Shown: in pieces, positions 52,158 to 63,057 of the stretch
Layout of the letters: each line of letters begins with the position of its first letter
Numbering within the stretch: position 1 is the first letter of the stretch
Origin: Metaphire vulgaris
Lineage: Eukaryota > Annelida > Clitellata > Crassiclitellata > Megascolecidae
Assembly: GCA_018105865.1 (NCBI GenBank)
Contig: CM030847.1
Span: 12,404,589 to 12,468,588 of the forward strand
DNA: 64,000 nt
Direction of reading: 5' to 3'
Notes under the pieces: generated by a model
What the model saw: the letters and a program-made list of their open reading frames with translations, nothing else
Databases searched by the model: none
Told to the model about the DNA's origin: nothing
Made by a program: the position numbers and the translations under genes

Positions 52158-53534
52158 CAGAGGCGGATTTACCACGGTACCAGGTGGTGCATCGGTACCG
52201 GGCCTCCCTTCAAAATACAAATTTAGGGGCCTCCCTTTTCTAAAAATAATAATATTTTAAAGACTTTTAATTATTAGTTTCTTTAAAGTAATTTATTTTC
52301 GGAGATATACATGAATGTTGTATCGTTAGACGTTAGTAGTGTTTGGACATGGATTAGTAATACACTGTAATTTAGTTTTGAAATGGAATTTAATGCATGC
52401 TCCATGAGTCTATGTTAAGAAAGCCTATATATATATATATATATATATACAATATACATATATATACATATTATACACACACATATATATACATATAGCC
52501 CGGTTTAGCTGACCTCAATTAATGGTATGGCTCATAATGGCTGGACTCTGACCGAGTGACCGGCGGTTGTACCGGGCCACCGGCGGTCGTAGACGCCCGG
52601 CCTCTTGCATCGTTATACAGATTAGGGGTACTGCATGACTCAACCTGATTGCCTGTACAGTGTGTCTCGACGGTCAATTCTTACCATGGTACCACCGGTC
52701 AAGAAGCGCGGGAAATGGGAGGAGTATGTGTATTTGTATGCCTCCGTACCTTTGGAATGGCAATGCATAGTTGCATACAGACTAACGCCATCACTCATTT
52801 GTCTTACCGTAAAATTCGTAACACCGTGACGGTGACCTTTTTGGCAAACGATTACAAATCTTAGTTATACTTAGTGATTTTTTTCTAGAAAAAAGGTAAC
52901 GGAACTCATCTTCGTGGATGATTAAATTCATAAGAAATAAGTTCAGATAACACTTAAATAAATTAAATTAATTTATACGTCATAACACGTGGAATATAGA
53001 CGACAGGTCGACCGTGCCCCAGTTCTTGTACACTGACTGCACGACTGCAAATTCAATGCAAGTTTATTTGAGTTGAAGTTAATGGCATTTAATTGTTTCA
53101 TTTTTCTATGACGTTTGTTGTATTGTTACTTCTTTAATTTAAGCAGCGTTTATTCTAGCCACCTTGACATGGGGGGATTTTGAAATGTTTGGAGGGACAA
53201 GGTTTGACATCTCAAAAGTCTTGACGAGCAAAAAACAAAAAAAAACAAAAAAGGTCATCTGCCCGTTTTCCATTCTTAAACACTCTGTGATAAACTTCCA
53301 TATTTTTCCCCTCTCCAAAAAATAAAAAATCCCCCGTCGCCACACTTTTATTTTTTTGGAGGGGGGAGAATTTCCATCTCCCCAAGCAACATAAATTTTT
53401 TGAGGGGGGTTTAATTTTGGGGGAATCCCCCAAAAGGGCCTAGAATAAACACTGTCTTTAAGTGACCACGATGGCGCCGGGGGGCCTCCATGGAAATATT
53501 TGCACCGGGCCTCCAAAATGTAAATCCGCCTCTG
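52158..53534. mobile_element. hAT transposon, 1.4 kb, non-coding, CAGAGGCGGATTTAC termini
   Basis: The left end is CAGAGGCGGATTTACC and the right end GTAAATCCGCCTCTG, with a perfect 8-bp duplication ATCAAACA (52150-52157, 53535-53542). CCGGGCCTCC occurs near both ends. It contains an A+T microsatellite (about 52425-52500) and a nested small element at 53144-53454. No transposase motif was found. Confidence 0.92.
53144..53454. mobile_element. Nested hAT-type MITE
   Basis: The ends are CAGCGTTTATTCTAG and CTAGAATAAACACTG; flanks AATTTAAG and TCTTTAAG match at six of eight bases. The interior has G-rich and C-rich runs near the two ends and no coding sequence. Confidence 0.65.
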
Positions 53535-53689
53535 ATCAAACAGATCTTTCTATTATAAATATGGATTTCAAAATATTCCTCAAATTCTAGAATTATATTT
53601 CTATATCAGACCGTTGCTACGAAATAACAAGATTGCCCAAACAGCAACATGTTCAAGTATCATTGGCAGCTAGGTTGAAATTTTAAAAA

Positions 53690-53805
53690 TATTTTTTGGA
53701 GGGGCTGTATTAGGCACGGTTGGACCCTCATCATTCCAATTTCTTACATTGTGCATGGATGGTTTGATTGAGGAATAAAAATGCAAAACATCAATTGCAA
53801 TTTGA
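53690..53805 (+). repeat. Fragment of the TTAA-element internal repeat
   Basis: TTTTTTGGAGGGGCTGTATT, a GTTGGACCC phrase, TGTGCATGGATGGTTTGATT and GAGGAATAAAAATGC follow the order of the internal repeat in element 4 (10540-10610). No TTAA termini are attached. Confidence 0.55.
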
Positions 53806-53878
53806 CAAAAGCCACAATTACGTGACTATACGCAAACACTGTATTTCTCAATGCCGGATTTTAAGTACAGTACCAGTG

Positions 53879-53957
53879 ATTGATACCCTTCGGTATTAGA
53901 AACCTATTGATACCCTTCGGTATTAGAAACCTATTGATACCCTTCGGTATTAGAAAT
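53879..53957. repeat. 27-bp minisatellite, about 3 copies
   Basis: The unit ATTGATACCCTTCGGTATTA plus GAAACCT starts at 53879, 53906 and 53933. Each copy contains the small hairpin ATACC-CTTC-GGTAT. Confidence 0.95.
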
Positions 53958-54021
53958 GGTGATATAAGCTACGGGGTTTTACGTCGATATTTGAGTAAGT
54001 GAAATGCACAATAAAGAAGAA

Positions 54022-57000
54022 TGCCCCCTCGGAAGCCCGACCCACACCTCAAAGTGGTGAGGGGGTGGCAACGACCAAGTAGGGGATTGCCTGCTAGGGC
54101 TATGCCATCAAGGGTGAAAGTGCTTGCACTCAAGTACCTCCTTGGGCGCTACGCGAGGTGGACAGGCCTAGCAGGAACCCCGAAAACGGTCGGCTAACGT
54201 GGGCTCCGGCACACTCAAACACATGCACCCATATACATAGCAAACCAAGTCCTCGTCGGCAGGCATGTGAAACTGGCCAGGCATGCAGGTTGGCAGGCAA
54301 AAGGCGCAGTACGGCACCAAGCCAGAAACCGGCTAGCCAACTAGTGACGGAGATGAAGCCTGTTAGATCCGTCGTGAAAATACGCAGGTAAAACCAGTTG
54401 AAATGAGAATGATAATGACGACAATGAATCAGAACGATAAGAGCGTAAACGGGTCCTCCCAGGTGGGAGGGGTCGCGCCTGGCAAGGGAGCATGTGGGGA
54501 CTCCCGGGTCACAATCAAGCGAAACCCCCATGAAGTGGAAGCTTTGAACATATCAAAGCAGACGGTAACTATAGGCACATGGAATGTGCGAACTCTGTGG
54601 CAGACGGGACAGCTACAGATACTGACAAAGGTAATGGAATCATACAGATATGAGTTGGTTGGGATCTCTGAGGTAAGATGGACTGGAAGTGGGAATGCGA
54701 TGGGAGGCAGGTTTCTGTACTCTGGAGAGGAATCCAGGCACGAGAAAGGAATTGGCCTTCTGATGAACGCCCGAGCACAAAGAGCACTAATGTGGTACGA
54801 TCCAGTGTCACCAAGGATCATTGTGGCAAGGTTCGAGGCATACCCACGAAAAATCACAGCCGTACAAGTTTATGCTCCAACCAGCGATGCTAATGAAGAG
54901 GAGATAGAAGATTTCTATCAACAGCTGGAAGACACTATGAAAGAAATCCCACCTCGAGACGTGAAAGTTTTGATGGGCGACTGGAATGCAAAAGTTGGGG
55001 GAGACTCCGTCGGCTGGACCCATGTCATGGGCCAATATGGTATCGGCAAACGCAACGAAAGAGGCATGAGACTACTCCAATTTGCACAAGAACATAATCT
55101 TTTTGTAGCGAATACAAAAAACCCTGGAAGACACAGCCGGATGTGGACATGGGAATCAGCAGATGGACAGACCAAAAACATGATCGACTATGTTCTGGTA
55201 GACAGTAGGTTCAAAGAACATATACACAAGTGCAGGAGTTTCCCTGGGGCCGACGTTGGATCAGACCACCAATTGGTTCTTTGCAACATACAGATGGCAC
55301 TAGACCACGCCAGGAAGAGTAATTGTACGAAACCCAAAAGGTACAATCTGGAGAAGTTGAAGGACCCAGTGGAACAGCAGACATACGAAGAAGAGGTAAC
55401 AAGACGGCTACTGACGGAGAACCCGAACATTCAGGCTCACCAAAAGATAAGACTTGCTGTATGCGGAGCAGCAGACAATCTGCTGACGAAAAATAGAACA
55501 ACTAAAAAACCATGGATTGGATCAGATACTATGAAACTTGTTGAGGAAAGAGGCAACGCAAAAAGACTCAAACACCAGTCACCTGAGAAGGAGAAACTAT
55601 ACCGTGACCTATGCAGGCAAGTCAAGAAAAGCGCTAGGCGCGATAAAAGAAGATGGCTGGAAGAGTCCTGTGAGGAGGTGCAGAGGCACATGCACAACTC
55701 ACATCTCAGGGAAGCATTCAAATTGATAGAAAAAAATAGCAGGGGATTGGAAAACAACACCAAGGACAATTAACAACGAAGATGGAACTCCGTTAAGGAC
55801 CGACGAAGAAATTGACAAGCGATGGACAGACTACGCCCAACACTTGTATGGATACAAGGGAACAGGTGACCACGAATCACTGGAGAATCTCAAGGCAAGA
55901 ACAGGATACCCGGATGGTGACTGTGATGATACAATCCTCCGCTCCGAAGTAGAAGCAGCCATTAGCAGGTTGAAGAATGGGAAAAGTCCTGGAGTGGATG
56001 GAGTTGCAGCGGAGATGTTGAAAGCAGGTGGAGAAGACCTAATTAGAGAGCTTCATCAAGCATGCCGCAGCGTGTGGGAGACTGAAGAGTGGCCAGAAGA
56101 ATGGGCTCAATCAGTACTAGTGATGATACCGAAGGGAGGAAACCCCAAGGAGTGCTCAAACTATAGGTCAATTGCCATGATATCACACCCTAGCAAAGTA
56201 TTGCTGTCGATCCTTTTGCAACGACTAAGAGCAAAGGTAGAATGCCACCTATCTGAAGAGCAGGCAGGATTCAGAAGTGGCAGGAGCACCACCCATCAAA
56301 TCCTGACACTAAGACTGCTGATCGAACAAGCCAGGGAATATGGAAAATGCATCTATAATTGCTTCGTGGATTACACCAAAGCATTTGACTCGGTCTGGCA
56401 TGAGGGGCTATGGGCGACGCTGGTGAGCTATGGTGTGGACGGTAAGCTGCTGAGGATCATCCAAAGCCTGTATAAATCGGCGATGGCTGCAGTCAGGGTC
56501 AACGGAAAAATCGGAAACTGGTTCAGGCCGACAGTGGGCTCATGACAGGGTGACCCAATATCACCACTGCTATTCTTACTCATGCTAGAGCGAGCAATGG
56601 AGAGACTAGAAGAGGAAGAGGAGGGAGGAATAAACATCCAGAGGAAGACGCTGAAAGATTTGCGATTTGCTGACGACGTCGATCTCATGTCCTTCACGCA
56701 AAGTGGACTACAAAAGATGTTGAATACATTAAATGAAGAGAGTAAAAGGTTAGGTCTCGAAATCAACGTCAAAAAGACAAAAGTCATGGTGGCAGGTAGA
56801 GTGGAGGAGCCGGTGGTAATCACCTTAGACAGCACCCAGTTGGAAACGGTCGAGCAGTTTGTATATCTGGGAAGCTTGGTGCGTGCAGATGGGAATTGTA
56901 GTCAGGAGATTAGGAGGAGGATTGGTCTGGCCAGCTCAGCATTGGGTCGCCTTGGCAAACTATGGAGCTCTGGAAAGATCTCCCTCAAGACAAAGCTCCA

Positions 57001-57479
57001 ACTTTTACGAGTCTGTGTCTTCTCTGTGCTCCTTTATGGAGGCGAGACTTGGACACTGAAAAAGGATGACTGCAGGCGACTCCTGGCTTTTAAATGCGAT
57101 GCTACCGACGGCTTCTTAAGATATGGTGGGAATGAAAATCACGAATAAAGAAGTAAGGAGAAGAATCAGGATCGACAGTGATGTGATAAACACAATCAAA
57201 GAAAGGAAGCTCCAGATGTTTGGTCATGTCAGTCGCATGGAGGAGAAGAGAATTCTGAACGTTGCAATGGAGGGAACAATGGAGGGAACACGCCCTCCTG
57301 GAAGGCCCAGAAGACGATGGTTCGACGACATCAGAGAGTGGACGGGATTAAATCTTGGAGAGGCAATACATGCGGCACAAGACCGCGAAAATTGGAAAAG
57401 AATCGTTCAGCATGCTACTGGTCTCGACGGTTCCTGAGGGGACTATGAGCTGATGATGATGATGATGATGATGATGATG
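54022..57479 (+). mobile_element. Nearly full-length RTE-type LINE with perfect target duplication
   Basis: The 3,458-bp element is flanked by an exact 14-bp duplication ACAATAAAGAAGAA (54008-54021, 57480-57493). It has a 5' UTR beginning TGCCCCCTCGGAAGCC, an endonuclease-RT ORF, and a (GATGAT)n tail at 57451-57479. It inserted outside ENTR1, about 7 kb downstream of its stop. The intact duplication argues for a young insertion; the ORF carries one stop and two frame changes. Confidence 0.93.
54403..57437 (+). pseudogene. RTE ORF: endonuclease and reverse transcriptase, broken at three places
   Basis: Frame one (54403-55773) holds the apurinic-type endonuclease: I-G-T-W-N-V-R-T-L, S-E-V-R-W-T-G-S-G, Q-V-Y-A-P-T-S-D, G-D-W-N-A-K-V-G, Y-V-L-V-D and G-S-D-H-Q-L-V. 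A frameshift near 55735 leads to the RT: K-S-P-G-V-D-G, Y-R-S-I-A-M, D-Y-T-K-A-F-D-S-V. A TGA at 56543 stands where Q-G-D-P-I-S-P-L-L-F is normally preceded by Arg (CGA to TGA). Then L-R-F-A-D-D-V-D-L-M and L-L-Y-G-G-E-T-W. A second frameshift near 57090 leads to R-R-R-I-R-I-D ... W-F-D-D-I and the stop at 57435. Otherwise complete; commonly annotated as craniofacial development protein 2-like. Confidence 0.92.
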
Positions 57480-57493
57480 ACAATAAAGAAGAA

Positions 57494-57661
57494 ACACGTG
57501 TGACGACCTTTTTGCTTGTCAGCTCTATATGAAGAGGGGCGCCGTAAGAGCCGAGGGGCGCCGAAAACGATGTGACGACCTTTTTTTGCTTCTTAGCTAA
57601 GTTAGGTACGCCAATGTACAGGGACAAAGATCCGCCTCTGAGTGACTCTGTGTGGTGACTG
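57494..57661. other. Short stretch with a solo hAT tip at 57639
   Basis: AAGATCCGCCTCTG ending near 57639 looks like the right tip of the CAGAGGCGG hAT family, but no left partner was found. GTGTGACGACCTTTTTTTGC-like phrases occur twice (57500, 57570). Confidence 0.35.
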
Positions 57662-58375
57662 TGGTCCGACCGTTGCTATTTCTCCAATCCAACTACGCCA
57701 CTGATTTATATAGCGCTTTGAGGGGCGCAAAAATGGGACCACTTATTCTTAGGCGCTTAGCCTATCTTAAAATTGCTTTGGAAAAGCCTAATTAAGCTCC
57801 TAAGAATAAGCAGCTACTGTTGTATTACATAAAGGCGCTATATAGGCTAAATTCACAAGATTTTACTCACTTGCTTAGGCTACTTACCCGTTTGAGATAT
57901 TTCATCTTTGACTTTGTCATTTCAGCTTTCTGATAGATTATTTGGATTGGTTTTTCTTCAATATCGGTGTCTTAATATCTGCGAAAGTCATTTCCGACAG
58001 ACTGAGTCGACATTCTTTTTGTTTTCAAGAATTCGATGAACATATAAGTTGAGTTGAAATAAACAAATTTCAATCAATTTCAATCAAAACATACTTCGGT
58101 ATATTTTTCCATGATTTATCGTATTGTAATCAGCATGCTTTCTTACTTACCATAGAATGTGAATTTAGCTTATATAGTATATAGCCTATTTAGACTATAC
58201 AGCGCCTTTATGTAATACAACAGTAGCTTGCTTATTCTTAGGAGCTTAGGCTTTTCCATAGCAATTTTAAGATAGGCTAAGCGCCTAAGAATAAGTGGTT
58301 CATTTTTGCACCTCTCAAAGCGCTATATAAATCAGTGGCGTAGTTGCATTGGAGCAATAGCACCGGTCGGTCACG
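57662..58375. repeat. Large inverted repeat, arms about 200 bp
   Basis: The left arm (57662-57866) runs CCGACCGTTGC, CTACGCCACTGATTTATATA, CTTAGGCGCTTAGCC, TACTGTTGTATTACATAAAG. The right arm (58185-58375) is its inverse in the same order, with few mismatches. The spacer of about 320 bp is A+T-rich. Each arm contains the hAT tip CAGTGGCGTAG, but its orientation suggests the arms came from larger parts of one element. No flanking duplication is clear. Confidence 0.8.
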
Positions 58376-58706
58376 GGGGTTTTGACAGTAGTTGTTCAGC
58401 GAGAGAGAATGTCTTCCGTTCTAAAGCTGATCGACGCATGTCCGACCGGCTGGGGTGCGAACCGTGCGATCGTATGCCGGGCGACGCGGCACCTTCGGAA
58501 CAGCCGACCGTGGAAACAATTTCAGACGAAGAGGAGCTTGATCCATCCGGTTTTTGCAGCGAACTGTTCAACAAACGCTCGGCATGCAGATGGATTGGCG
58601 TCTGATGCTCGGAACTCTGAATCTTCTTCTGCTGAAAGCTAGAATGGAAGGATCTTAGACTAAATCTAAAATATAGACTTTATACTTTTATAGGAGTATC
58701 CAGAAC
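58376..58706 (+). other. G+C-rich open patch of unknown identity
   Basis: A + frame (58306-58605) includes S-E-Q-P-T-V-E-T-I-S-D-E-E-E-L. An acidic patch like this is common near the start of transposases, but nothing else supports that. Confidence 0.25.
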
Positions 58707-59724
58707 CAGGGATGTAACATTTCCGGAAAAATAGAAAGACCGGAATTATTCCGGAAATTTCCGTGAAAGTTGCAGAAACTTTCTAGCATACATATTGTTA
58801 GAGCTAAACATAAAGCAGTGGACAAAAGTAATTACCACAGACCCCACAGCTAAGAATACGACGTTTTATTAAATTTTTTGGCTCATATCAGTAAAAACGC
58901 AATTATTCAATGAACTGCCAAAATCTGTTACCAAGCTGCCTTAGCAACTAACTAACCATTCATTATAAAAAATTAACAATGTCTTATAAGTTGACCATGA
59001 TATGAAATATCATGAGTTAAATGCTGTGGAATTACTTATCTAATCTAATCTAATCTAAAACTTCTATAGTGTCACTTCATAATGCACAGGAGCATCAACC
59101 GATGGCACACCAAATCCAAATAATTAAAGATCCAGGTCAAATCCAGGTATCTCGGCCAGGCAAACGTGTCTATGGTGGATAGGCCAGGTCAAAAAGATGT
59201 ATTTTTAATCTTTGTCTAAAATTCTGTATTGAATTTGCAATGCGCACATGTTGAGGCAATGAGTTCCAGAGTTTGGGACAGCCACTGAAAAGGCACGAGA
59301 ACCAAGAACTGTCCGAGTATGGGAGAGGGAGAGAACTATTGCAGACGAGGATCTAGCTTATTCGTTAACAAATGACTAACAATTGAATAGTAATACACTT
59401 TCAAATATAATATTATCAATCTTAGAATCACACATTTGTAATGGCCTCATGTAGTCTGCTTTTCTGCGACTTCCGACTCGGACATTATATAGCGCTACAA
59501 ACTGACAGTTGTTAACTTGTTAAACAATTGCCCAACAAATGAATAGTAATAATGATAATAATAATAATAGATAGCAGTAATAGTAATAAATAATAATAAA
59601 CAATAATAATAATAATAATCAACTTTTCCTCCAGAATTATTCCGGAAAAGTACCGCTATTTTTCCGGAAATATCCGGAATAATTCCAGAGGAAATTGCCG
59701 GAAACTTCCGAGCTCACAACCCTA
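58707..59724. mobile_element. hAT-type element, CAGGGATGTAACATTTCCGG termini
   Basis: The left tip is CAGGGATGT and the right end, inverted, TAGGGTTGT. Flanks TCCAGAAC (58699-58706) and TCGAGAAC (59725-59732) match at seven of eight bases. Both ends contain many TTCCGGAA-type palindromes (GGAATTATTCCGGAA). A LINE 3' fragment is nested at 59045-59362. No transposase sequence. Confidence 0.75.
59045..59362 (-). repeat. L2-like LINE 3' end nested in the hAT element
   Basis: The (TCTAA)n tail, CACTTCATAATGCACAGGAG, GATGGCACACCAAATCCAAA and GGCAATGAGTTCCAGAGTTT all recur in order at 32103-32350. It is the same LINE family, 5'-truncated. Confidence 0.85.
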
Positions 59725-59756
59725 TCGAGAACAATCTCCATGGTCACTGAATTATG

Positions 59757-59846
59757 CCCACCAGCAAGAAATCTGCTTCTGCCATTGGTGTCTATTAATA
59801 GACAACAATGGTTTCTATGGTTTCTGCCCACCAGTCTGTGGCAAAG
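59757..59846. repeat. Palindromic repeat, copy 2 (inverted)
   Basis: Inverted copy of the 85-bp unit at 51790-51885, sharing the TGTCTATTAATAGACA core; here the palindrome is closer to perfect. Confidence 0.85.

Positions 59847-59848
<2 letters not shown>

Positions 59849-59901
<53 letters not shown>
59849..59901. repeat. (TA)n microsatellite
   Basis: About 50 bp of TA dinucleotides directly after the palindromic repeat. Confidence 0.95.
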
Positions 59902-59905
<4 letters not shown>

Positions 59906-60271
59906 GTATATCTTCTCCCGGGATTCCAATAAATATTAAATATTCGGGGACCCGCTTCGGGCACTGTTTGCTAAGAGTGATGCTTCGGTTAGTCAGAAGG
60001 GGAAAACCTTAGAGAGAAAATCACCACTACAATAAATTTTTACGTGGGTCTCTGCCCTGGTATTTGAGCAGCTCGCTTGTGAACAGAAGACAACTCATTT
60101 CTTTCGGTCATAAACGTTTTATTATATGCAAAGAATAAAAGAATCTTAGTTAGATCGTCAGCAATGATAGAGAGCGTTTCTGTATAGGGCTTCTAGGAGA
60201 GTTCAATGTCACTTAAGGGGGTTTAATAGTCACTGAGGGAGTCGCGTTCCAAGGTATGCGCGGTGCGTACC
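59902..60271. other. Unassigned stretch
   Basis: Contains the phrase GTCTCTGCCCTGGTATTTGA shared loosely with 36107. No coding or terminal repeats recognised. Confidence 0.3.
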
Positions 60272-60872
60272 GGTGTAGCATATTATAATGACTCTCATAT
60301 AATAATAACTCCCCCTCTCATTATTATATGTATAATAAAGACTCCCCTCATTATTATATATATAATAACTCTCTCTATATTATAATAACTCCCAGAAGAA
60401 GAAGTAGGCCTAAAAAATTGAAAAAGTAACCCCAATTTATAAAAATATCTCTAAAATGGTTATATGAAATTATAGACCCATTTCCAATCTCCCAGTTTTC
60501 CTAAAATTCCTGAAAGGGCAATGCTTACCAGAATGTTAAACTACTTAGATGCATTTAATATGCTATCCACTGATCAACATGGTTTCAGCCCTATTTCTCC
60601 ACTTAAATGCCAATAATGAATTTAATTGATACCAAAACAACAAATTTTGAATCCCACAAGCACACTATTGGAACAATCCTCGATATAAAAAAGCTTTTGG
60701 TGTTCTAGACCATGGTATCTCAGCTGGTTTCTGAAAAACTAAGGGAGTTATTATAATATAGAGAGAGTTATTATTATATATATAATAATGATGGGGGGAG
60801 TCATTATTATATATATAATAATGAGGGGGAGTTATTATTATATGGGAGTCATTATAATATACTATACCCCGG
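60272..60872. mobile_element. Array-ended A+T-rich element enclosing a LINE RT scrap
   Basis: Arms at about 60272-60395 and 60737-60872 are inverted copies. The order is TATTATAATGACTC, CATATAATAATAACTCCCCC, TCATTATTATA, TATAATAA, GACTCCCC and ATATTATAATAACTCCC. Each alternates A+T palindromes with CT-rich spacers. Between the arms, + strand 60465-60600 reads N-Y-R-P-I-S-N-L-P-V-F-L-K (RT motif 1) and, in another frame, D-Q-H-G-F, a decayed LINE fragment. No flanking duplication was pinned down. Confidence 0.65.
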
Positions 60873-60940
60873 CGGAAAATCTTCCCGTGTATCCCCGAGG
60901 AGGGTAATCAGGCGACGTAGGGGTCGCTCGAGGCGTAGGC

Positions 60941-61050
60941 TCTGCAGCGGTCGTCCTCCTGTCACGATGTCGGGAGACGAAGTCGAACGTGTAGAGGATC
61001 TGCAGCGGTCGTCGCCTCGTCACGAAGACGGGAGACGAAGTCGATCGAAG
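60941..61050. repeat. Two-copy 58-bp repeat, G+C-rich
   Basis: TCTGCAGCGGTCGTC and GGGAGACGAAGTCGA recur at 58-bp spacing (starts 60941 and 60999). The G+C-rich block 60875-61270 around it has frames on both strands but no recognisable protein. Confidence 0.8.
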
Positions 61051-61270
61051 CGAGGGCACTTTGACGGCAAAGTGACCAACTGTCGGAGGCGAGTCTCGTC
61101 GGAGAGACGGCGAACTGCGGCGGAGGATACCAGGCGCGGCGTCCACCAGTCGAGGCTGTAACAGGATCGTCGTACCCCAGGCGCAGGAAATAACCTCTCC
61201 AGATGCACACTCGTAGGCTCTCTCCAAACACGAGAGCAAGCTCAAGTGCTGTCTTGTCTGGGCGAGGTCA

Positions 61271-61839
61271 ACGAGGGAACACCCTCTTTGCCAAGAGTAA
61301 AAACTCAGGTGTTGACCTGCCTTCTATTCTTTTTTCCATCCTCTCGAGGGCCGTAGGGTGACGATACTTAAGACCCTAGGTCCTTGCTTAAAACGGGTGT
61401 ACAAAACACACTTAACAAATCATGCGGCATTTAGTAATGAAAGATGCCATTCACTTAAAACTTGAAAGGCAAGTCACTTCGAATATACAACACAATACAG
61501 ATATTGAATTATGATCGATAGTTCAATAACTTAATTATAGTAATTAATCAAAGTATTGATCGCTGAAATCGTATTAGACAACGGTGAAACGCTTGTGGCG
61601 CCACCTTGCGAATAAACACGAAATCCACACACACGTATAGCCACGACGTATAGAAATACGTCTCGCTAGAAAAAGGTTTACAGAAAGTCGCAAGCAAAAG
61701 AACGGCATTCGGAAACGAATGACGCTTATTACTTAATGATCTAAGATGCAATAGTTTCAACTTCTTAATACTAGATACGTAATGTAATGAGCTATTTATA
61801 TTGCACCTACCCAGTAAACATTCCACTGTAGGACCACTT
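61271..61839. other. Unassigned stretch
   Basis: A+T-rich from 61385. GAGCTATTTATATTGCACCT near 61790 resembles the LINE-tail patch at 47388. Nothing else recognised. Confidence 0.3.
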
Positions 61840-61980
61840 CTTCTGTAGGCATCCCTAGTGGTCTTCTAGTGGCATTCCACTAGTGGTCCACTGACTTTTT
61901 GCACCATGGAATTACTAGCGGACCACCAGCGGCAGCCGATTACAAGCCGTCAGAGGTCTCCTAGCGGTGTTCTAGTGGCT
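61840..61980. repeat. Short CTAGTGG-type repeats
   Basis: CTAGTGGTC, CTAGTGGCATTCCACTAGTGG, CTAGCGGACC, CTAGCGGTG and CTAGTGGC follow each other at irregular spacing. The second includes an inverted pair (CTAGTGG ... CCACTAG). Confidence 0.5.
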
Positions 61981-62028
61981 CCCAACCCCTTATATACTAC
62001 CCATAGCATTCCCACCACCTTATCCCAC

Positions 62029-62287
62029 CAGAGGCGTCATTGGGGGGGGGGGGCTGGGGGGCCGTGGCCCCCATGGAAATGAAAATATTAATTTATAATG
62101 TATTAATGTGCAAAAATTGCAAACATTGCCAAAAAATATATAAAAATTGCAAATTTTCCAACACTGGACCTAAATTTGCCTAAATTGCTCAAAATTTGCC
62201 CCAAAATGCCTAAAAATTGCCCAAAATTTGTATTTAAAAAAAAACTGTCTCGCCCCTCCCCAAGAAAAGTGTGAAATGACGCCACTG
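62029..62287. mobile_element. hAT-type MITE, CAGAGGCGTCATT termini
   Basis: The 259-bp element has a perfect 8-bp duplication TATCCCAC (62021-62028, 62288-62295). Ends are CAGAGGCGTCATTGGG and GTGAAATGACGCCACTG. It is the same family as 29660-29958. A run of 12 G near the left tip may be prone to sequencing error. The interior repeats AAAATTGC-like phrases. Confidence 0.93.
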
Positions 62288-62938
62288 TATCCCACCATAT
62301 TCGACCTTATCCCTTATCCTTACCCCTTTATCTCACCTATACAACAACTGCAACTAATGTTTCAACAAATGACCTGCTCACAACTCAATTCTGCCCAAAA
62401 CTGCAGACCAAAAAATTTGACCAAGTATGGAAATCTGCATGGCTTCAAAATGAAATTATTAATATTTGCAGTGGATTTACATATAGGCAAGACATCGAGA
62501 ACCAAGGCATACAGCAAAACAACAGGCCTGAAGTTAAAATAATAAGTGTTTTAAGCCAAACACGGTAACACAAAGCTAACATTCAATCAAACCTACTGCG
62601 GGCACTATAACCGACAACTTAAACATAAAGAAGACACTGAATACATACTGTTTGTATAAACTGTCACCAATAAAATACTGTCCAATAAAAACTAAAAAAT
62701 GTTCAACTGCACGGATTTATATAAAAGTAGAATGAATTAACGCAGCAGCATCAGAAATCGGAATTAGTCATTTTGTTCTGGCTCTTCCACCACGGAAATC
62801 ATTTTCGCCTTCTTCATTCTGTTCATTTTACCCCCACACTGATCCATTGCTCCGTGAAGATACCACTGAATGTCCACTTTGATGTCATCGGCAGCCGATT
62901 TGGTTTTCAAGTTGAGTCTCACTGCTTCTACAATGCAT
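62288..62938. other. Unassigned stretch
   Basis: No family motif in the + frame 62228-62542 or elsewhere; no repeats. Confidence 0.35.
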
Positions 62939-62941
62939 TAT

Positions 62942-62972
<31 letters not shown>

Positions 62973-62995
62973 CACATACACACATACTTGTAATA
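62939..62995. repeat. (CA)n/(TA)n microsatellite
   Basis: ACACACACACAC, then TATATATATATA, then CACATACACACATA. Confidence 0.9.
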
Positions 62996-63057
62996 TGCGG
63001 CATAACAATACAATGCCATACTTTATATTACAACAGCAGTCCAATAGGCATATAGTA

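Noticed and set aside
54158..54391. Separate small gene upstream of the RTE ORF
   Set aside because: It lies within the RTE 5' UTR, inside the 14-bp target duplications.
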